DNA of 64,000 nucleotides, from NCBI RefSeq assembly GCF_028802875.1, contig NZ_JARAMP010000009.1, positions 100,408-164,407 of the forward strand. Direction: 5' to 3'. Of the stretch, positions 33,297 through 42,102 are shown piece after piece. The DNA comes from Seohaeicola sp024304985 (GTDB lineage: Bacteria; Pseudomonadota; Alphaproteobacteria; Rhodobacterales; Rhodobacteraceae). The position numbers and the translations under genes were made by a program. How positions within the stretch are numbered: position 1 is the stretch's first letter; the number at the start of each line of letters is the position of its first letter. The notes beneath the pieces are model-generated. The model saw nothing but the letters and a program-made list of their open reading frames with translations. It had not been told where the DNA came from and did not search any database.

Positions 33297-35849
33297 TCAT
33301 GATCCCAAGATACGGCTCACCATCTCGGTGGTATCGCGGCTGAGGCTGGGGGTCTCCAGAATACGCTCCAGCGCGGCGCGGGCATGGGCCTGCCGCGTGG
33401 CGTCATAGCGGGTCCATGTCTCGAAGGCGGCGCACATGCGGGCGGTTGTCTGCGGGTTCACCGGGTCCAGCTTGATCAGCCAATCGGCCAAGGTGGCATA
33501 GCCTTGCCCCGTGGCATGGTGGAACCCCGCCGCGTGCCCCGCCAGCGCGCCGAATGTGGCGCGGAACCGGTTGGGGTTGCGCATGTTGAATTCGGGATGC
33601 CGCGCCAGTGCGGCGGCGCGACTGGCCGCGTCCTCGGGCCGCGCATGGCTGACGGTCAGGGCGAACCACTTGTCCATCACCAGCCGGTCATGGCGCCATT
33701 GATCGTGGAAGGCTGTGCTCTCCGCCTCGCCGATCTGGTGCGCCATCAGGCAGGACAGCGCGGTCAGTTGCTGGGTCATGTTGTCGGCGGCGGCGAATTG
33801 CGCGCGCGCGGTTTTCCCGGCGTCCAGACGCGTCAGCAGCGACAGGACCAGCCCTTGCAGATCGCGCTTGCCCGCCGCGCCGGCCTCCGGGTTGTAGGGG
33901 CCGGGCACCGTCATCTCGGCATAAAGGGCGGGCAGCAGATCCGCCATATGCGCGGCCATGCTCTGGCCCAGACGGTCGGCGGCGTCGTAGATGGCCTGCG
34001 GATCGGGTGTATGCCCCGCATCATGCAGCGCCTGCGCGATGTCGTCCTGCGAGGGCGGCCGCATCGCCAGCGCGCGGAAGGCCGGATCAAGGCTGTCGTC
34101 GCGCAACACGGCGCGCAGGGCGTCCAGATAGGCGCGGTCGGCCTCCGCCCCGGTCAGGGCCATCCGCATCAGCGTCTCGCGGCCCAGGGCGCGGCCCGCC
34201 TCCCATTTGTTGAACGGGTCGGTGTCATGGGCCAGCAGGAAGGCGCGTTCCGCATTGTCCATGTCCCGCTCCAGGATCACCGGGGCCGAGAAGCCCCGCA
34301 GGATCGACGGCACGGGCTTGGCCGCCAGCCCGTCGAAGCGGAAGCTTTGTTCCGCCGCGGTCATCTCCAGAACAGTGGTCGGCCGCACCTCATCGCCATT
34401 GGGGTTGAGCAGCCCCACCGCCACCGGGATCACGCGCGGCGCCTTGTCTGGCTGGCCCGGCGTGGGGGGCGTGTGCTGGCGGAAGGTCAGCGTATAGGTG
34501 CCGTCCTGCCAACTGTCGGTCACGCTCAGCCGCGGGGTGCCCGCATCCGTATACCAGCGCTTGAACTGCGCCAGATCGCGCCCCGTCACATCCTCGAACA
34601 CCCTGAGCCAATCCTCGATCGTGACGGCCTGCCCGTCATGGCGCGCGACATATTCCTGCAAGGCCGCCGCATAGGCCTCATCCCCAACCAGCGTCTTGAG
34701 CATCCCCACCAGTTCCGCCCCCTTTTCATAGACCGTGGCGGTGTAGAAATTGTTGATCTCGACAAAGCTTGCCGGGCGCACGGGATGCGCCAATGGCCCG
34801 TTATCCTCGCGGAACTGCCGCGCCCGCAGCGCGATCACATCCGCGATCCGCTTGACGGGGGCCGAGCGCATGTCGGAGGTGAACTGCGCATCGCGGAACA
34901 CCGTCAGCCCTTCCTTCAGGCATAGCTGGAACCAGTCGCGGCACGTGATCCGGTTGCCGGTCCAGTTGTGGAAATACTCATGCGCAATGATCGCCTCGAT
35001 CCGCTCGTAATTCGCATCCGTCGAGGTGTCGGGCGAGGCCAGAACGCAGCTTGAGTTGAAAATGTTCAACCCCTTGTTCTCCATCGCGCCCATATTGAAG
35101 TCATCCACGGCGACGATGTTGAAAATATCCAAGTCGTATTCCAGCCCGTAAACCTCTTCCTCCCACCGCATCGACCGTTTCAGCGCGTCCATGCCATAGG
35201 CGCATTTGCCCTCATCCCCCGGACGCACCCAGATGTTCAGCGCCACATCGCGCCCCGAGGCGGTGGTGAACCGATCCGCATGTGCCACCAGATCACCGGC
35301 CACCAGCGCGAACAGATAGGATGGCTTGGGCCATGGATCGTGCCACTCGGCCCAGCCCTCGCCAGTCGCCACCGGGTTGCCGTTCGACAGCTTGACCGGC
35401 GTGGCCCCCTCGATCCGCACGGTGAAGACCGCCATCACATCGGGCCGGTCGGGATAATAGGTGATCTTGCGGAACCCTTCCGCCTCGCATTGGGTGCAAT
35501 ACATGCCGTTCGACAGATACAGCCCCTCAAGGGCGGTATTGGCGGCAGGCGCGATCTCGACCTCGGCCTCAAAGGTGAAGGGCGCGTCTGGCAGGTCGCA
35601 GCTCAGACCCTGCGGCGTCACCTCGGGCGTGACCGCCGCGCCGTCGATCCGGGCGCTGATCAGTTGCAACTGCTCGCCATGCAGAAAGAACCGACGATCC
35701 GCACTGTCCGGGTTGGGGCGAAAGCGGATACGGCTGATCACGCGGGTGCGGTCAGGGTCCAGCCGGAAGGTCAGATGCACAGCCTCGACCAGATAGCCGA
35801 AAGGGGTATAGTCGGACAGATATACGGGCTGGGGGGCGGCGTCTTTCAT
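33297..35849 (-). CDS. pepN: Aminopeptidase N (M1 zinc peptidase)
   Basis: 850 residues. Cytoplasmic zinc aminopeptidase. The exopeptidase motif GAMEN is at 254-258, and the zinc site HEYFH with downstream Glu is at 290-294 and 313. MVNR-type C-terminal helical repeats finish with SLSRDTTEMVSRILGS. The length matches E. coli PepN (870). The ATG at 35847-35849 was chosen; the frame stays open another 60 codons upstream across repeat copy 3 but without homology. Confidence 0.95.
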   Translation of the reverse strand: MKDAAPQPVYLSDYTPFGYLVEAVHLTFRLDPDRTRVISRIRFRPNPDSADRRFFLHGEQLQLISARIDGAAVTPEVTPQGLSCDLPDAPFTFEAEVEIAPAANTALEGLYLSNGMYCTQCEAEGFRKITYYPDRPDVMAVFTVRIEGATPVKLSNGNPVATGEGWAEWHDPWPKPSYLFALVAGDLVAHADRFTTASGRDVALNIWVRPGDEGKCAYGMDALKRSMRWEEEVYGLEYDLDIFNIVAVDDFNMGAMENKGLNIFNSSCVLASPDTSTDANYERIEAIIAHEYFHNWTGNRITCRDWFQLCLKEGLTVFRDAQFTSDMRSAPVKRIADVIALRARQFREDNGPLAHPVRPASFVEINNFYTATVYEKGAELVGMLKTLVGDEAYAAALQEYVARHDGQAVTIEDWLRVFEDVTGRDLAQFKRWYTDAGTPRLSVTDSWQDGTYTLTFRQHTPPTPGQPDKAPRVIPVAVGLLNPNGDEVRPTTVLEMTAAEQSFRFDGLAAKPVPSILRGFSAPVILERDMDNAERAFLLAHDTDPFNKWEAGRALGRETLMRMALTGAEADRAYLDALRAVLRDDSLDPAFRALAMRPPSQDDIAQALHDAGHTPDPQAIYDAADRLGQSMAAHMADLLPALYAEMTVPGPYNPEAGAAGKRDLQGLVLSLLTRLDAGKTARAQFAAADNMTQQLTALSCLMAHQIGEAESTAFHDQWRHDRLVMDKWFALTVSHARPEDAASRAAALARHPEFNMRNPNRFRATFGALAGHAAGFHHATGQGYATLADWLIKLDPVNPQTTARMCAAFETWTRYDATRQAHARAALERILETPSLSRDTTEMVSRILGS

Positions 35850-35937
35850 GATGCTCCTCGGGGATGCTGTTGCGCCCGAGGGTAGGGCGCGGGGGGCGCC
35901 TTCGCAATGGGCGCGCGCGCAGGCCGCTGTCGGATAT

Positions 35938-35960
35938 GAGTATTTTTGGCAAGATGAAGC
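35938..35960 (+). repeat. 23-bp intergenic repeat, copy 3
   Basis: Identical to copy 1. It sits in the divergent gap between pepN and the photolyase gene, 44 bp before the latter's start. Because both flanking genes are read away from it, this copy cannot be a terminator for either neighbour. Confidence 0.7.
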
Positions 35961-36003
35961 AGGGTGGCGTTGCTTTTGGCATGGCACCGCTAGATCGCAG
36001 GGG

Positions 36004-37521
36004 ATGACGGGCACGATACTCTGGTTCAAGCGGGATCTGCGGGTGGCGGATCATCCGGCGCTGGCGCGGGCGGCGCAGATCGGTGCGCCCGTGCTGCCGC
36101 TCTATATCGTCGAGCCGGGACTTTGGGCACAGTCCGATGCCGATGCGCGGCATTACGGCTTTCTGCGCGAGTCTCTGGTCGATCTGAAGGATCGGTTGGA
36201 CCGGATCGGCTTGGCGCTGGTGATCCGGGTGGGCGAGGCCGTGACAGTGCTGGAGGATTTGCGCGCGCGCCACGCCATCACCCGGCTGATCAGCCATGAG
36301 GAGACCGGCAACGGCTGGACCTATGCGCGCGACCGGGCGGTGGCGGCCTGGGCGCGGGGGCAAGGCGTGGTCTGGGAAGAACTGCCGCAATCCGGCGTGG
36401 TGCGGCGGTTGCGGGGCCGCGATGGCTGGGCCGCCGCGCGGGACCGCGTCATGGCGGGGCCGGTGGCTGTGCCGGGCCGCGTGACGATGCTGGCGGATGT
36501 CGCCTCAAGCGCGCTGCCGGGCGCGGCGGCGCTGGGGCTGGGCGCGGATGCCCCGCAACGCCAGCGCGGCGGGCGCGCCGCAGGTCTGGCGCGTCTGGAC
36601 ACATTCCTGACGGAACGCGGGCAGGATTACCGCCGCGCCATGTCCTCGCCGTTGCAGGGGGCGACGGCCTGCTCGCGCCTGTCGCCGCATCTGGCCTTTG
36701 GCACCATCTCGGCGCGCGAGGCGGAACAGGCGGCCGCGCGGCGCGCCGTGCAGGTGCGGGGCACCGGCGATGGCTGGCCGGGATCGGTGCAATCCTTCCG
36801 CGCGCGTCTGGCATGGCGCGATCACTTCATGCAAAAGCTGGAGGATGAACCCGCGCTGGAATGGCGCTGCCTGCATCCCGCCTATGAAGGGTTGCGGCCC
36901 GCCATGCCCGATGCCGCGCGTCTTGCGGCGTGGCAAAAGGGCGAGACGGGCCTGCCCTTCGTCGATGCCTGCATGCGGTCGCTGGCAGCCACGGGCTGGC
37001 TCAATTTCCGCATGCGCAGCATGGTCATGGCGGTGGCCAGCTATCATCTCTGGCTCGACTGGCGCGCCACGGGGGCGCATCTGGCGCGGATGTTCACCGA
37101 TTACGAGCCGGGGATTCACTGGAGCCAGGTGCAGATGCAATCGGGCACCACAGGCATCAATACGCTGCGGATCTACAACCCCGTGAAACAGGGCATGGAT
37201 CAGGACCCGACAGGGGCGTTCACGCGGGCTTGGGTGCCCGAACTCGCGGCGGTGCCCGATGCCCTGCTGCAAGAGCCGTGGCGCTGGGACGGGGCAGGGG
37301 GATTGCCCTATCCCGCGCCCATCGTGGATGTGAAACAGGCTGCAGCCTGGGCGCGCGACCGGGTCTGGGCGGTGCGTCAGGGCGACGGGTTTCGCGCGCA
37401 GGCCGCACAGGTGGTGCGCAAACATGCCAGCCGCAAGGATGCCAAGGGACGCTTCCGCCGCGATCCGGTGGCGGTGAAGCAGGCGAAGAAGGACAGCCGG
37501 CAGATGGGCTTTGATTTCTGA
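36004..37521 (+). CDS. Cryptochrome/deoxyribodipyrimidine photolyase family protein
   Basis: 505 residues. The N-terminal photolyase alpha/beta domain starts ILWFKRDLRVADHPAL. The C-terminal FAD domain has SRLSPHLAFGTIS, ARLAWRDHFMQKLED, LPFVDACMRSLAATGWLNFRMRSM and TGINTLRIYNPVKQGMDQDP. Light-driven repair of pyrimidine dimers is the family role; a cryptochrome-like signalling role cannot be excluded. The start at 36004 fits the family N-terminus. Its stop overlaps the DUF2256 start by one base (TGATG). Confidence 0.88.
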   Translation: MTGTILWFKRDLRVADHPALARAAQIGAPVLPLYIVEPGLWAQSDADARHYGFLRESLVDLKDRLDRIGLALVIRVGEAVTVLEDLRARHAITRLISHEETGNGWTYARDRAVAAWARGQGVVWEELPQSGVVRRLRGRDGWAAARDRVMAGPVAVPGRVTMLADVASSALPGAAALGLGADAPQRQRGGRAAGLARLDTFLTERGQDYRRAMSSPLQGATACSRLSPHLAFGTISAREAEQAAARRAVQVRGTGDGWPGSVQSFRARLAWRDHFMQKLEDEPALEWRCLHPAYEGLRPAMPDAARLAAWQKGETGLPFVDACMRSLAATGWLNFRMRSMVMAVASYHLWLDWRATGAHLARMFTDYEPGIHWSQVQMQSGTTGINTLRIYNPVKQGMDQDPTGAFTRAWVPELAAVPDALLQEPWRWDGAGGLPYPAPIVDVKQAAAWARDRVWAVRQGDGFRAQAAQVVRKHASRKDAKGRFRRDPVAVKQAKKDSRQMGFDF

Positions 37522-37694
37522 TGGCGATGCGGCGCAAATCCGACCTTCCGCAAAAGACCTGCGCTACCTGCGGTCGGCCCTTCACATGGCGCAAGAAATG
37601 GGAACGCGTCTGGGAGGAGGTCCGCTATTGTTCCGACCGTTGCCGGGGCACGCGCGGCAAGGCGAAGGAGACGTCCCGAAAGCCTTCACCATGA
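37521..37694 (+). CDS. DUF2256 zinc-ribbon-like small protein
   Basis: 57 residues, read directly from the sequence. Two cysteine pairs are visible (C14/C17 in KTCATCGRPFTWRKKW and C37/C41 in RYCSDRCRG) and the flanks are Lys/Arg-rich, the DUF2256 pattern. The Cys arrangement suggests a bound zinc. DUF2256 genes are known next to photolyase/cryptochrome genes, and here translation is coupled by a one-base overlap. Function unknown. Confidence 0.85.
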   Translation: MAMRRKSDLPQKTCATCGRPFTWRKKWERVWEEVRYCSDRCRGTRGKAKETSRKPSP

Positions 37695-37703
37695 GGTGTT
37701 ATT

Positions 37704-37720
37704 GGTCAGGTTTTCTGACC
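37704..37720. promoter_or_regulatory. Inverted repeat upstream of glcB
   Basis: GGTCAG-N5-CTGACC, a perfect 6-bp inverted repeat 89 bp before the glcB start codon. The half-site TTGGTC (37702-37707) appears again at 37743-37748. The TGGTC core resembles operators of FadR-type GntR regulators (the class of GlcC). No such regulator gene is in the window, so this is a candidate only. Confidence 0.35.
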
Positions 37721-37808
37721 GCCTCTGTTGCCTATCGGAAACTTTGGTCCTAATAAGCGACGCATCACGGGTATGCGGCGGAATGCCGTGCGAAAAGGGA
37801 GCAGAACC

Positions 37809-39947
37809 ATGTCAGATCGCGTCACCACACACGGACTTCAGGTGGACCGTCAACTGTTCGATTTCGTCGAGGCGCGCGCCTTGCCGGGCACCGGGCTTGC
37901 CTCCGAGGCGTTCTGGTCCGGTTTCGCGGGCCTGATCCGCGACATGACCCCCAGAAACCGTGCGCTGCTGTCGAAACGCGCGGATCTGCAGGCCAAGATC
38001 GACGCATGGCATATCGCGCGGCGCAACCAGTCGCATGACCCGGCCGCCTACAAGGCCTTCCTCGAGGAGATCGGCTATCTGCTGCCCGAAGGCCCGGATT
38101 TCAAGATCGAGACCACCAATGTGGACCCCGAGATCGCCACGATCCCCGGCCCGCAGCTTGTCGTGCCGATCACCAATGCCCGTTTCGCCCTGAACGCCGC
38201 GAATGCCCGCTGGGGCAGCCTCTATGACGCGCTCTATGGCACCGATGCCATGGGGACCACGCCCCCCAAGGGCGGCTATGACCGTGGCCACGGCGCCCGC
38301 GTCGTCGCCCGCGCCCGCGTCTTTCTGGACGAGGCCTTCCCCGTGCAGGGCACCAGCCACGCCGATGCCCGCCGCTACCATGTGCAGGACGGCCAGCTGC
38401 TGATCGACGACCACCCGCTGATGACGCCTGCCAAATTCGCAGGCTACCGCGGCCACCCCAAGGCCCCCGATGCCGTGCTTCTGGTCAATAACGGCCTGCA
38501 TGTCGAACTGATCTTCGACCGCACCCATCCCATCGGCGCGCGCGATCAGGCGGGGCTGGCCGATGTGGTGCTGGAATCAGCCATTTCCGCCATCATGGAT
38601 TGCGAGGATTCGGTCGCCTGCGTGGATGCCGAGGACAAGGTGCTGGCCTATGGCAACTGGCTGGGCCTCATGCAGGGCGATCTGGAGGAGACGTTCGAGA
38701 AGGGCGGCAAACCCATGACCCGCCGCCTTGCCGCCGACCGCACCTTCACGGCACCCGATGGCAGCACCATCACCCTCAAGGGCCGCGCGCTGCTCTGGGT
38801 GCGCAATGTGGGTCACCTCATGACCAACCCCGCCATTCTGGACGCCGAGGGGAACGAGGTGTTCGAAGGTCTGATGGACGCGATGATGACCGTCATGATC
38901 GCCATGCATGACCTCAAGAAACGCGGCAATTCCACCCTCGGGTCTGTCTATGTCGTGAAACCCAAGATGCACGGCCCCGAGGAAGTGGCCTTCGCGGATG
39001 AGATTTTCGCCCGCGTCGAAGACGTGCTGGGCCTGCCCCGCAGCACCGTCAAGATCGGCGTCATGGACGAGGAGCGCCGCACCTCCGTCAACCTCAAGGA
39101 ATGCATCCGCGCGGCGAAAACCCGCGTCGCTTTCATCAACACCGGCTTTCTTGACCGCACGGGCGACGAAATCCACACCTCGATGGAAGCCGGTCCCTTC
39201 AGCCGCAAGGATTTCATCAAGCGCAAGGGCTGGATCACCGCTTACGAAGACCTCAACGTCGATATCGGTCTGGAATGTGGCCTGTCCGGCAAGGCCCAGA
39301 TCGGCAAGGGCATGTGGGCCATGCCCGACATGATGGCCGCGATGCTGGAGCAGAAGATCGGCCACCCCAAGGCAGGCGCCAACTGCGCCTGGGTGCCCAG
39401 CCCGACAGCCGCCACGCTGCACGCGCTGCATTACCACAAGGTCGATGTCTTCGCCGTGCAGGCGCGTCTGGCCAAAGGCGGTCGGCGCGGTCATGTGGAA
39501 GGCATCCTCGATATCCCGCTGGCGGCCTATCAGAAATGGACCGACGCCCAGAAGATCGCTGAGGTCGAGAATAACGCCCAAGGCATCCTTGGTTATGTCG
39601 TGCGTTGGATCGACCAGGGCGTCGGCTGCTCCAAGGTGCCCGATATCAACGATGTCGGCCTGATGGAGGATCGCGCCACCTGCCGGATCTCGGCCCAGCA
39701 TGTGGCCAACTGGCTGCATCACGGCATCGTCAGCCGCGATCAGGTGATGGCCGCGATGCAGAAGATGGCCGCCGTGGTGGACCGTCAGAACGCCTCCGAC
39801 CCGGCCTATCGCCCGATGGCCCCCGGTTTCGACGGCATCGCCTTCCAGGCGGCCTGCGATCTGGTGTTTGAGGGCCGCGTGCAGCCGTCGGGTTACACCG
39901 AGCCGGTTCTGCACCGCCGTCGGCTTGAATTCAAGGCAGCGCATTAA
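37809..39947 (+). CDS. glcB: Malate synthase G
   Basis: 712 residues. GlcB condenses glyoxylate and acetyl-CoA to malate. Signature stretches include MDCEDSVACVDAEDKV, GRALLWVRNVGHLMTNPAI, KMHGPEEVAFA, LGLPRSTVKIGVMDEERRTS and GKGMWAMPDMMAAML; the last includes the family catalytic region. The length fits isoform G (about 720). The ATG at 37809 follows GGGAGCAG. GlcG follows 18 bp later, so the two form an operon for glyoxylate/glycolate use. Confidence 0.96.
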   Translation: MSDRVTTHGLQVDRQLFDFVEARALPGTGLASEAFWSGFAGLIRDMTPRNRALLSKRADLQAKIDAWHIARRNQSHDPAAYKAFLEEIGYLLPEGPDFKIETTNVDPEIATIPGPQLVVPITNARFALNAANARWGSLYDALYGTDAMGTTPPKGGYDRGHGARVVARARVFLDEAFPVQGTSHADARRYHVQDGQLLIDDHPLMTPAKFAGYRGHPKAPDAVLLVNNGLHVELIFDRTHPIGARDQAGLADVVLESAISAIMDCEDSVACVDAEDKVLAYGNWLGLMQGDLEETFEKGGKPMTRRLAADRTFTAPDGSTITLKGRALLWVRNVGHLMTNPAILDAEGNEVFEGLMDAMMTVMIAMHDLKKRGNSTLGSVYVVKPKMHGPEEVAFADEIFARVEDVLGLPRSTVKIGVMDEERRTSVNLKECIRAAKTRVAFINTGFLDRTGDEIHTSMEAGPFSRKDFIKRKGWITAYEDLNVDIGLECGLSGKAQIGKGMWAMPDMMAAMLEQKIGHPKAGANCAWVPSPTAATLHALHYHKVDVFAVQARLAKGGRRGHVEGILDIPLAAYQKWTDAQKIAEVENNAQGILGYVVRWIDQGVGCSKVPDINDVGLMEDRATCRISAQHVANWLHHGIVSRDQVMAAMQKMAAVVDRQNASDPAYRPMAPGFDGIAFQAACDLVFEGRVQPSGYTEPVLHRRRLEFKAAH

Positions 39948-39965
39948 GCGCGAACGGAGGACAGC

Positions 39966-40388
39966 ATGACGATCACACTGGAACAGGCGCAGACCATGAT
40001 TGCCGTGGCGCGCGACAAGGGCCGCGAGATGGGGCTGAAACCCCTCTCCGTGGCCGTGCTGGACGCGGGCGGGCATCTGCTCGCCTTCGCACGCGAGGAT
40101 GGGGCCAGCCCCGGACGGTTCGAAATCGCCCGTGGCAAGGCTTACGGGTCGATCATGCTGGGCATGCCCGGATCGGCGCAGATGGCGCGGGCCGAGGGGC
40201 AGTCCTATTTCATGGCCGCCATGAACGGCACCTTCGACGGCAAACTCGTGCCGGTGCCGGGTGGCGTGCTGGTGAAACAGGGCGACACGATCATCGGCGC
40301 GGTCGGCGTGACCGGCGATACCTCGGACAATGACGCGGCCGTGGCCGTGGCAGGGATCGAGGCGGCAGGCTTCACCGCCTGGGCCTGA
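39966..40388 (+). CDS. glcG: GlcG/HbpS-family heme-binding-like protein (DUF336)
   Basis: 140 residues. GlcG fold signatures: LSVAVLDAGGHLLAFAREDGA, then the helix ARGKAYGSIMLGMP, and PVPGGVLVKQGDTIIGAVGVTGDTSDNDAAVAVAGI. It is the usual partner of glcB in glycolate operons. Biochemical role is not established; related HbpS binds heme. A strong terminator follows. Confidence 0.88.
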   Translation: MTITLEQAQTMIAVARDKGREMGLKPLSVAVLDAGGHLLAFAREDGASPGRFEIARGKAYGSIMLGMPGSAQMARAEGQSYFMAAMNGTFDGKLVPVPGGVLVKQGDTIIGAVGVTGDTSDNDAAVAVAGIEAAGFTAWA

Positions 40389-40454
40389 CCGCGCTCCGGG
40401 GCGCGATTGTCAAACGAACGGCATCAAAGCGCCGCTTAATCGGGCATTTGAAAC

Positions 40455-40485
40455 AAAGCGGGGCAGAAAGGCCCCGCTTTCGTGT
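40455..40485 (+). terminator. Rho-independent terminator after glcG
   Basis: A 10-bp stem (AAAGCGGGGC / GCCCCGCTTT) with a 6-base loop, followed by CGTGTTT. It ends the glcB-glcG transcript 67 bp past the glcG stop. Confidence 0.8.
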
Positions 40486-40552
40486 TTCCATGTGGTGCGG
40501 AAACCTATATCTTGGGATGTAACAGGCGCGTAACACCATCAGGACAGCAGGC

Positions 40553-41326
40553 ATGGCACGACCCGTCGTCGGCATTATCGGCAACCATCATCTGATCAAC
40601 GACCAGTATCCGGCCCATGCCGGGGGGGCGATGAACTCCGAGGCGGTGTCCTGTGTCGCGGGATGCATGCCGTTGCTGATCCCCGCGGACCCGCGATTTG
40701 TCTCGGTGGATGAGCTGCTGGACTCCTGTGACGGTTTCCTGCTGACGGGCGGACGGCCCAACGTGCATCCCAATGAATATGGCGAGGACGAGACCGAGGC
40801 CCACGGCGCCTTTGACCGGGCGCGGGATGCCATCGCCCTGCCACTTGTGCGCGCCTGCGTCGAACGTGGCCAGCCCTTCCTCGGCATTTGCCGCGGCTTT
40901 CAAGAGGTCAACGTGGCGATGGGCGGCAGCCTTTATCCCGAAATCCGTGATCTTCCGGGCCGCATGAATCACCGCATGCCCCCCGATGGCACGCTGGAAG
41001 AGAAATTCGCCCTGCGCCATGCCGTGACCTTCACCGAAGGCGGGGTGTTCCATCGTCTGATGGGCGCGCAAGAGGTGATGACCAATACGCTGCACGGGCA
41101 GGGGATCTGCCGCCCCGGCGCGCGGATTGTCATTGACGGCTACGCCCCCGATGGCACGCCCGAGGCGATCTATGTCAAGGATGCGCCCGGATTTACCCTG
41201 TCTGTTCAATGGCATCCCGAATGGGACGCCGCGAATGATCCGGTTTCGCGGCCACTGTTCACGGCCTTTGGTGACGCGGTCCGGGCATGGGCTGCGCGCG
41301 GGGCCAAGGTCCTGAAGTCCGCCTGA
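40553..41326 (+). CDS. Gamma-glutamyl-gamma-aminobutyrate hydrolase family protein (class I glutamine amidotransferase, PuuD-like)
   Basis: 257 residues. A class-I amidotransferase with nucleophile Cys in FLGICRGFQEVNV (about residue 112) and the His/Glu pair in VQWHPEWD near residue 223. LLTGGRPNVHPNEYG is the PuuD family substrate-loop region. It probably hydrolyses a gamma-glutamyl-amine. There are no other puu genes here, so the substrate is uncertain. Its promoter likely lies in 40486-40552. Confidence 0.85.
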   Translation: MARPVVGIIGNHHLINDQYPAHAGGAMNSEAVSCVAGCMPLLIPADPRFVSVDELLDSCDGFLLTGGRPNVHPNEYGEDETEAHGAFDRARDAIALPLVRACVERGQPFLGICRGFQEVNVAMGGSLYPEIRDLPGRMNHRMPPDGTLEEKFALRHAVTFTEGGVFHRLMGAQEVMTNTLHGQGICRPGARIVIDGYAPDGTPEAIYVKDAPGFTLSVQWHPEWDAANDPVSRPLFTAFGDAVRAWAARGAKVLKSA

Positions 41327-41428
41327 ACCCCATGCGGCCCGATCTGGCCGCAATTTGCGCCAGCGCAAAGAATCGTCTTTTCATGCTGTGCTATCCTTCT
41401 GGTTGTTCATAACCCGGAGGGTGCCGCC

Positions 41429-41977
41429 ATGACCGTTCTGATCGCCTATGCCACGACCGAAGGGCAGACCCGCAAGATCGCCCGTTTCTGTGCCGATCAC
41501 CTGATCGCGCGCGGGCTCAGCGTCGAATTGCTGCCACTGGCTGATCTCGAGGACGAAGACCATGTCGACATGGCCCGTTTCGATGCCGCGATCCTGGCGG
41601 GGTCGCTGCATGGCATGCGGTTGCAGCCACAGCTCGTGCGCTTTGCCGCCCGCCACGCTGCCGCGTTGAACGACCGGCCCGGACTGTTCCTCATGGTCTC
41701 GCTGGCGGCGGCAGGAAACGATCCGCAAGAACACAAGGATCTTGCGCGGTTATCGTCGGAATTCGCAGAAACCTCCGGCTGGGCCCCCGGAAAAGTGGTG
41801 CATGTTGCTGGTGCATTCCGCTTCACGCAATATGACTTCTTCAAAAGCCTCGCGATGCGCTGGATCGCCCATAGCAAGGGCGAGGTTGTCGATCCCCATG
41901 CCGACCGGGAATATACCGACTGGGCCGCGCTGGCCGACCTCATGGCGCGCTGGCCCGATGCGGGGCCGAAGGGTTAA
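41429..41977 (+). CDS. Flavodoxin-domain protein, HemG-like protoporphyrinogen oxidase
   Basis: 182 residues. The N-terminus VLIAYATTEGQTRKIARF is a flavodoxin FMN phosphate loop. The C-terminal FTQYDFFKSLAMRWIA resembles HemG, the FMN-dependent protoporphyrinogen oxidase of heme synthesis. The central segment FLMVSLAAAGNDPQEH also fits. HemG is mainly gammaproteobacterial, so a general flavodoxin-type role remains possible. A GGAGG site (41417-41421) precedes the ATG. Confidence 0.72.
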   Translation: MTVLIAYATTEGQTRKIARFCADHLIARGLSVELLPLADLEDEDHVDMARFDAAILAGSLHGMRLQPQLVRFAARHAAALNDRPGLFLMVSLAAAGNDPQEHKDLARLSSEFAETSGWAPGKVVHVAGAFRFTQYDFFKSLAMRWIAHSKGEVVDPHADREYTDWAALADLMARWPDAGPKG

Positions 41978-42028
41978 AATTTCCTGAATCCTCGGCGGCA
42001 AGCCTTTGATTTCATTGATGCTGTAAAA

Positions 42029-42045
42029 TGTCCCATGATGGGACA
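42029..42045. repeat. 17-bp perfect palindrome in a convergent intergenic gap
   Basis: TGTCCCAT-g-ATGGGACA: two perfect 8-bp arms around one base. It lies between the stops of the HemG-like gene and the RTX/Hint gene. A second inverted repeat follows (GATCCGG at 42061-42067 with CCGGATC at 42079-42085). Neither has a T-run. Confidence 0.5.
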
Positions 42046-42102
42046 CTCCAAGGGGCATCTGATCCGGCGCTCGCCCCCCCGGATCAAGGACGGGCTGTCG
42101 GG

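Noticed and set aside
37521..37760. An 80-codon frame (37511-37753) as the gene following the photolyase
   Set aside because: The overlapping 57-codon frame from 37521 has the DUF2256 cysteine pattern and better coupling, so the other frame is a shadow.
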